Shown: piece by piece, positions 60,983 through 64,000 of the stretch
Layout of the letters: each line of letters opens with the position of its first letter
Numbering within the stretch: the first letter of the stretch is position 1
Source of the DNA: Brachionus manjavacas
Lineage: Eukaryota; Rotifera; Eurotatoria; Ploima; Brachionidae
Length of the DNA stretch: 64,000 nucleotides
NCBI GenBank assembly: GCA_019054805.1
Contig: JAHQIY010000039.1
Span: forward strand, 62,001 to 126,000
Direction: 5' to 3'
Position numbers and translations under genes: made by a program
Notes under the pieces: model-generated
The model's input: the letters and a program-made list of their open reading frames with translations, nothing else
Told to the model about the DNA's origin: nothing
The model's database searches: none

Positions 60983-61266
60983 TTAGATCAAACGAGCATA
61001 AAGCACCTGTAAGTCAGCGATCTCTGGTAATTTGATATTTGTACGGCACTTTTTCTGATGCTGCAAAATCTTCAAAATTGCATCCAAGTCATATCCGACC
61101 AAGTTCAAACGCTTGTCATATTCACTCGACTGAAATTGAACCATATACGGCACACTTGAGTTCCTCTTCATTTAATCTCTGCTGGTTGTCTTGAACATGA
61201 CGCTTGACTTGCCATTGCATATTCAGCCAACAATCCGCCCATACCTATTCCAGATGCTAAAGTCAT
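60983..61266 (-). CDS. possible small gene, two overlapping frames
   Basis: A frame of 32 codons (61266-61168, MTLASGIGMGGLLAEYAMAS) ends in TGA that overlaps the ATG of a 62-codon frame (61171-60983, MKRNSSVPYMVQFQSSEYDK, ending LPEIADLQVLYARLI). Composition is clearly less A/T-biased than the flanks, and both look protein-like. A pyrimidine-rich TTTTTCTG...TTTAG at about 61270-61255 could be a splice acceptor. It may be the last exon of one gene with a one-base error near the overlap. No family recognised. Confidence 0.35.
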
Positions 61267-62879
61267 TCAGAAAAACAACACTAAAATTCTCTTATCTCAA
61301 CTATCAAATGATATCTCTGTTTGTTTGTTTGTTTGACTGGTTTATTTACTTCGCTTGGGGATGATATTTGATACATTTAGGTCTGAATTGCTCCAAAAAT
61401 GAACTTATCAAAATCTTGCAAAAACAAAACTCTCGGAAGAGATAACGAGCTAACTCTACCTTGAATACTTTAGCTGAAAAGTAAACAAAATAGAACTTCT
61501 CTGTTTATCTGACTGTTCTGATAACGCTGATAAGACCTGGATTCGGCTTTCTTCCGGACATAAACAAATACAATTGCTCTAAACGTTGAAAGCTTGTCTA
61601 AAAAGCCTCCTCTCATGAACTTAAAAGCTATTAAGAAAATAGCTCACTATTTTTTGTGAATTGACGAATGTATTTTGATTAGTTTTGTTTATAGAAGAAC
61701 AACAAAAAATTTGATTGATAATATGAAGCGTATCAGAACGGTTTATGTATCAGGATTTTTTTTCAAGATTAACATCAGTTGTTTTTTTTGTTTTAATTAA
61801 AATCTAATTAAAAAATAAAATTTGTTGAAAAAATATTAATCATTTAATTCATAAATAATTTATTATAAACGGTTGGTTTTTTTTGTTTTAAAAAGTTCGT
61901 TTTGCACTAGAAAAATTAATCTTAAAAACAACATTTTTGACTCAAATATTTCAAGCTAAACAATGATCGTTTTTCATTTAATCATGATGATTATTTTTTC
62001 TTTTAACTTTGTTGTGTACCCTGTTTGATTCATGATTTAAAAAAAAAATTGTTTTTGAAGCGATAAAATCTAAATTTAAAAAATTACTAAGCCTTTTTCA
62101 ATAAATTTTAAATAATTTGGCGCTGTGATGTTCTAATAAAAATTGAACAAAAATTCTTCATATTTTCATAAATATATTTAAAAAAAAAATTTTTGTCTTA
62201 TTTTGACATTGGAAAAATTACTTGGGGTAAAAAAGTGTTTTTTAAAAATAAATTTTATTTTCTTTAATTTTAATTTTTAAGAAGTATTTTTTTAAATTTG
62301 TATTTGAATTTCACAATATCAATAGTTTTCTCAAAATAAAATGCAAATATAATTGAGTTCTCTTCCAAAAGAATGAACCAAAATATTTTGCTTAAGTTCT
62401 TGGGTAATTAGCAAGCAGATATGGCATTATTTTAAATTAAATTTTATTTTATCATTTCTATCTTGCTTCACTTAACATAACTACTTACATTTGCATTTTG
62501 AATTGCCCTCAAATCATTTTTTAACAGATAAAATAAATTTAAAAGAGAATTTTTTAGAGCATCAAAATTTGGAGTTAAAATAATTTTGAATTTAAAATTG
62601 AAATGATTATATAGCTTTTTTAAAAATATATTTGAACATTGAATAAAATTTTCCTCAAGCAAATTTAGATGAAGAGACAAAAAAATTATTTTTTTAAGAT
62701 TTTAATGTTAAATAAATGACTTTTATTTTTTGATGCTATAATATATTAATTCAATGCTATAAAAAAATGATATAAAAAACTAGATATAAATTTTTATTTT
62801 TTTGATATAAAAAATACCGATAATGATATAATTTTTTTCTAAATAAATTGGTATTCATTTTTTGATTTTTTTTAACCAG
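61267..62879. other. interval with no supported gene
   Basis: 61267-61640 is of balanced composition and may belong to the candidate gene at 60983-61266. The rest is A/T-rich. Confidence 0.35.
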
Positions 62880-62975
62880 CGAATTCATAATGCGCTCATC
62901 TCCTTTACCAGTACCTTTTTGAGTGACGGCTCCGATCTGAACCAAAGGTTATCATACAATTATTAAACAATACAA
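62880..62975 (-). repeat. SINE body, second copy (3' part)
   Basis: On the minus strand: TAATAATTG, then TCGGAGCCGTCACTCAAAAA and GGTAC, then GAGATGAGCGC. These match the body of the tRNA-headed element at 12713-12985 in order and spacing. The tRNA head is missing or too diverged to see. Confidence 0.6.
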
Positions 62976-64000
62976 TGCATTGCCTGAATTCAACTTCTGA
63001 AAAAATAACTTGCCGAATCAATTTCAATGATAATTGCTACTGCTGATAACTAAGTGCATCTTTTTAGGCAAAGGGACTCGGAGAGATTTCGCCTATGTCT
63101 TCTTCGGGTCTTAGTGACTTTTTCAATCCGTAATCTTCTCAAGATGCAAATAACCAATTTTCCTGTTATTAATAAATATTTTAATTTTAAAATGCTGATA
63201 TCAGAATTTAATTTTAATTTCTATATTTTAAATATTAAGCCTTCTGTAAGGGTAAAGAAGAAATTTTTGACAAATTGAACAAGATAATAGAAAGATATTA
63301 CTTTTTAGATTTTTTTTATCTAAAGTCTAAAATTATTTATTAAATAATATTAGAGAAATAGACAATGAGAATATTAAAAAGTAAAAATCCTTTTTGTAAT
63401 TTTTGTCCTTTGTGCACTTATTAGGGGTCATGTCCAATTTGTGATCTCATTAGTTCACTTAATCTGTTATCATTGAAATCATGCCGAGCAGGTGAACATC
63501 GACTTTTTGTTTTTATTCCATTTTTGATGATCTCATATTTTTAAAATAAAAATATGATCCCAAAACAATAAAAATTAAACACTTAAAAATAATTTTATGA
63601 AACTTATTTTGCAAAAGTCTTTTTTTTTCATTTAAGCTTTAAGATTAAGAATTACTTCTGTACAAATATTTTAAACACAAAGTTTGGAGCCACACAGAGG
63701 ATCCGAAGGTGACTTGGATGAATTTTATAAAGATATCAATAACTGTGATTTATTTATTTATTTGAAAAATAATTTGTAGTAAGACTCCGGGGCGATTTCG
63801 AGCGTCAAAGAGCCCTTTTTTCAGCCCACAAGTTTGAAATTTTAAATTAAATTTAAGTGCAAAAAAATTAAACAAAAATAAGTAAATAAAATTAATATAA
63901 ATTTTAAGTTTCAAAAATTTACAAATTTGAATGAATAGTTTATTTTTATAAAATTAAAAGGGTAGATAGCTATGAATGATTGTGATAAAACCAATGAATT
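62976..64000. other. right end of window, no gene seen
   Basis: A/T-rich. A weak minus-strand family A copy is at about 63795-63830 (GGGCTGAAAAAAGGGCTC). Confidence 0.4.

Overview
This is animal (metazoan) nuclear DNA. It is very AT-rich and intron-containing, with long non-coding stretches and many decayed transposons. The recognisable genes are all animal families: an ADAM10-type metalloprotease, two secreted astacins with EGF and ShK-like domains, a leucine-rich-repeat protein and two ZEB/zfh1-type zinc-finger repressors. There are no vertebrate features. A small invertebrate is likely. A monogonont rotifer (Brachionus-like) is my best guess from base composition and gene style, but the sequence does not prove it.

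Layout. 1-1.9 kb: two minus-strand LINE fragments of one family, one carrying a zinc-knuckle (gag) ORF fused directly to reverse transcriptase. 2.96-6.2 kb (+): the 3' exons of an ADAM10/Kuzbanian gene, with two apparent one-base slips in homopolymer runs. 7.84-12.32 kb: a seven-copy tandem array of a unit of about 643 bp with GC-rich islands. 12.7-13.0 kb: a tRNA-headed SINE, with a second, minus-strand body copy near 62.9 kb. 14.1-15.6 kb (+): a two-exon Ser/Thr-rich protein I do not recognise. 16-22 kb: repeats, including a Tc1/mariner-like element, a fold-back element and a transposase-like remnant. 22.3-23.7 kb and 30.1-31.5 kb (-): duplicated astacin genes. Between them lies a CR1-like LINE interrupted by a 1,248-bp element with 26-bp perfect terminal inverted repeats and TTAA target duplications. 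35.1-38.5 kb (+): a five-exon LRR gene. 41.7-44.8 kb and 52.9-56.3 kb (-): tandem ZEB-like genes. The remaining tens of kilobases hold no gene I can support.

Most notable points. (1) The tandem ZEB pair keeps N- and C-terminal zinc-finger clusters and a CtBP-type PLDLS motif but shows no homeodomain, and shares a 177-bp block of identical sequence across the C-terminal fingers. (2) The astacin pair is a mosaic of identical and diverged blocks, again suggesting gene conversion. (3) The TTAA-flanked element sits inside a LINE ORF whose reading frame resumes across it. (4) The tandem array shows higher-order structure. (5) Two short terminal repeats, here called families A and B, recur through the window and look like 3' ends of non-LTR retrotransposons. 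No prokaryote-style operon, CRISPR array or rRNA gene was seen. Identity statements come from reading by eye, not from alignment software.
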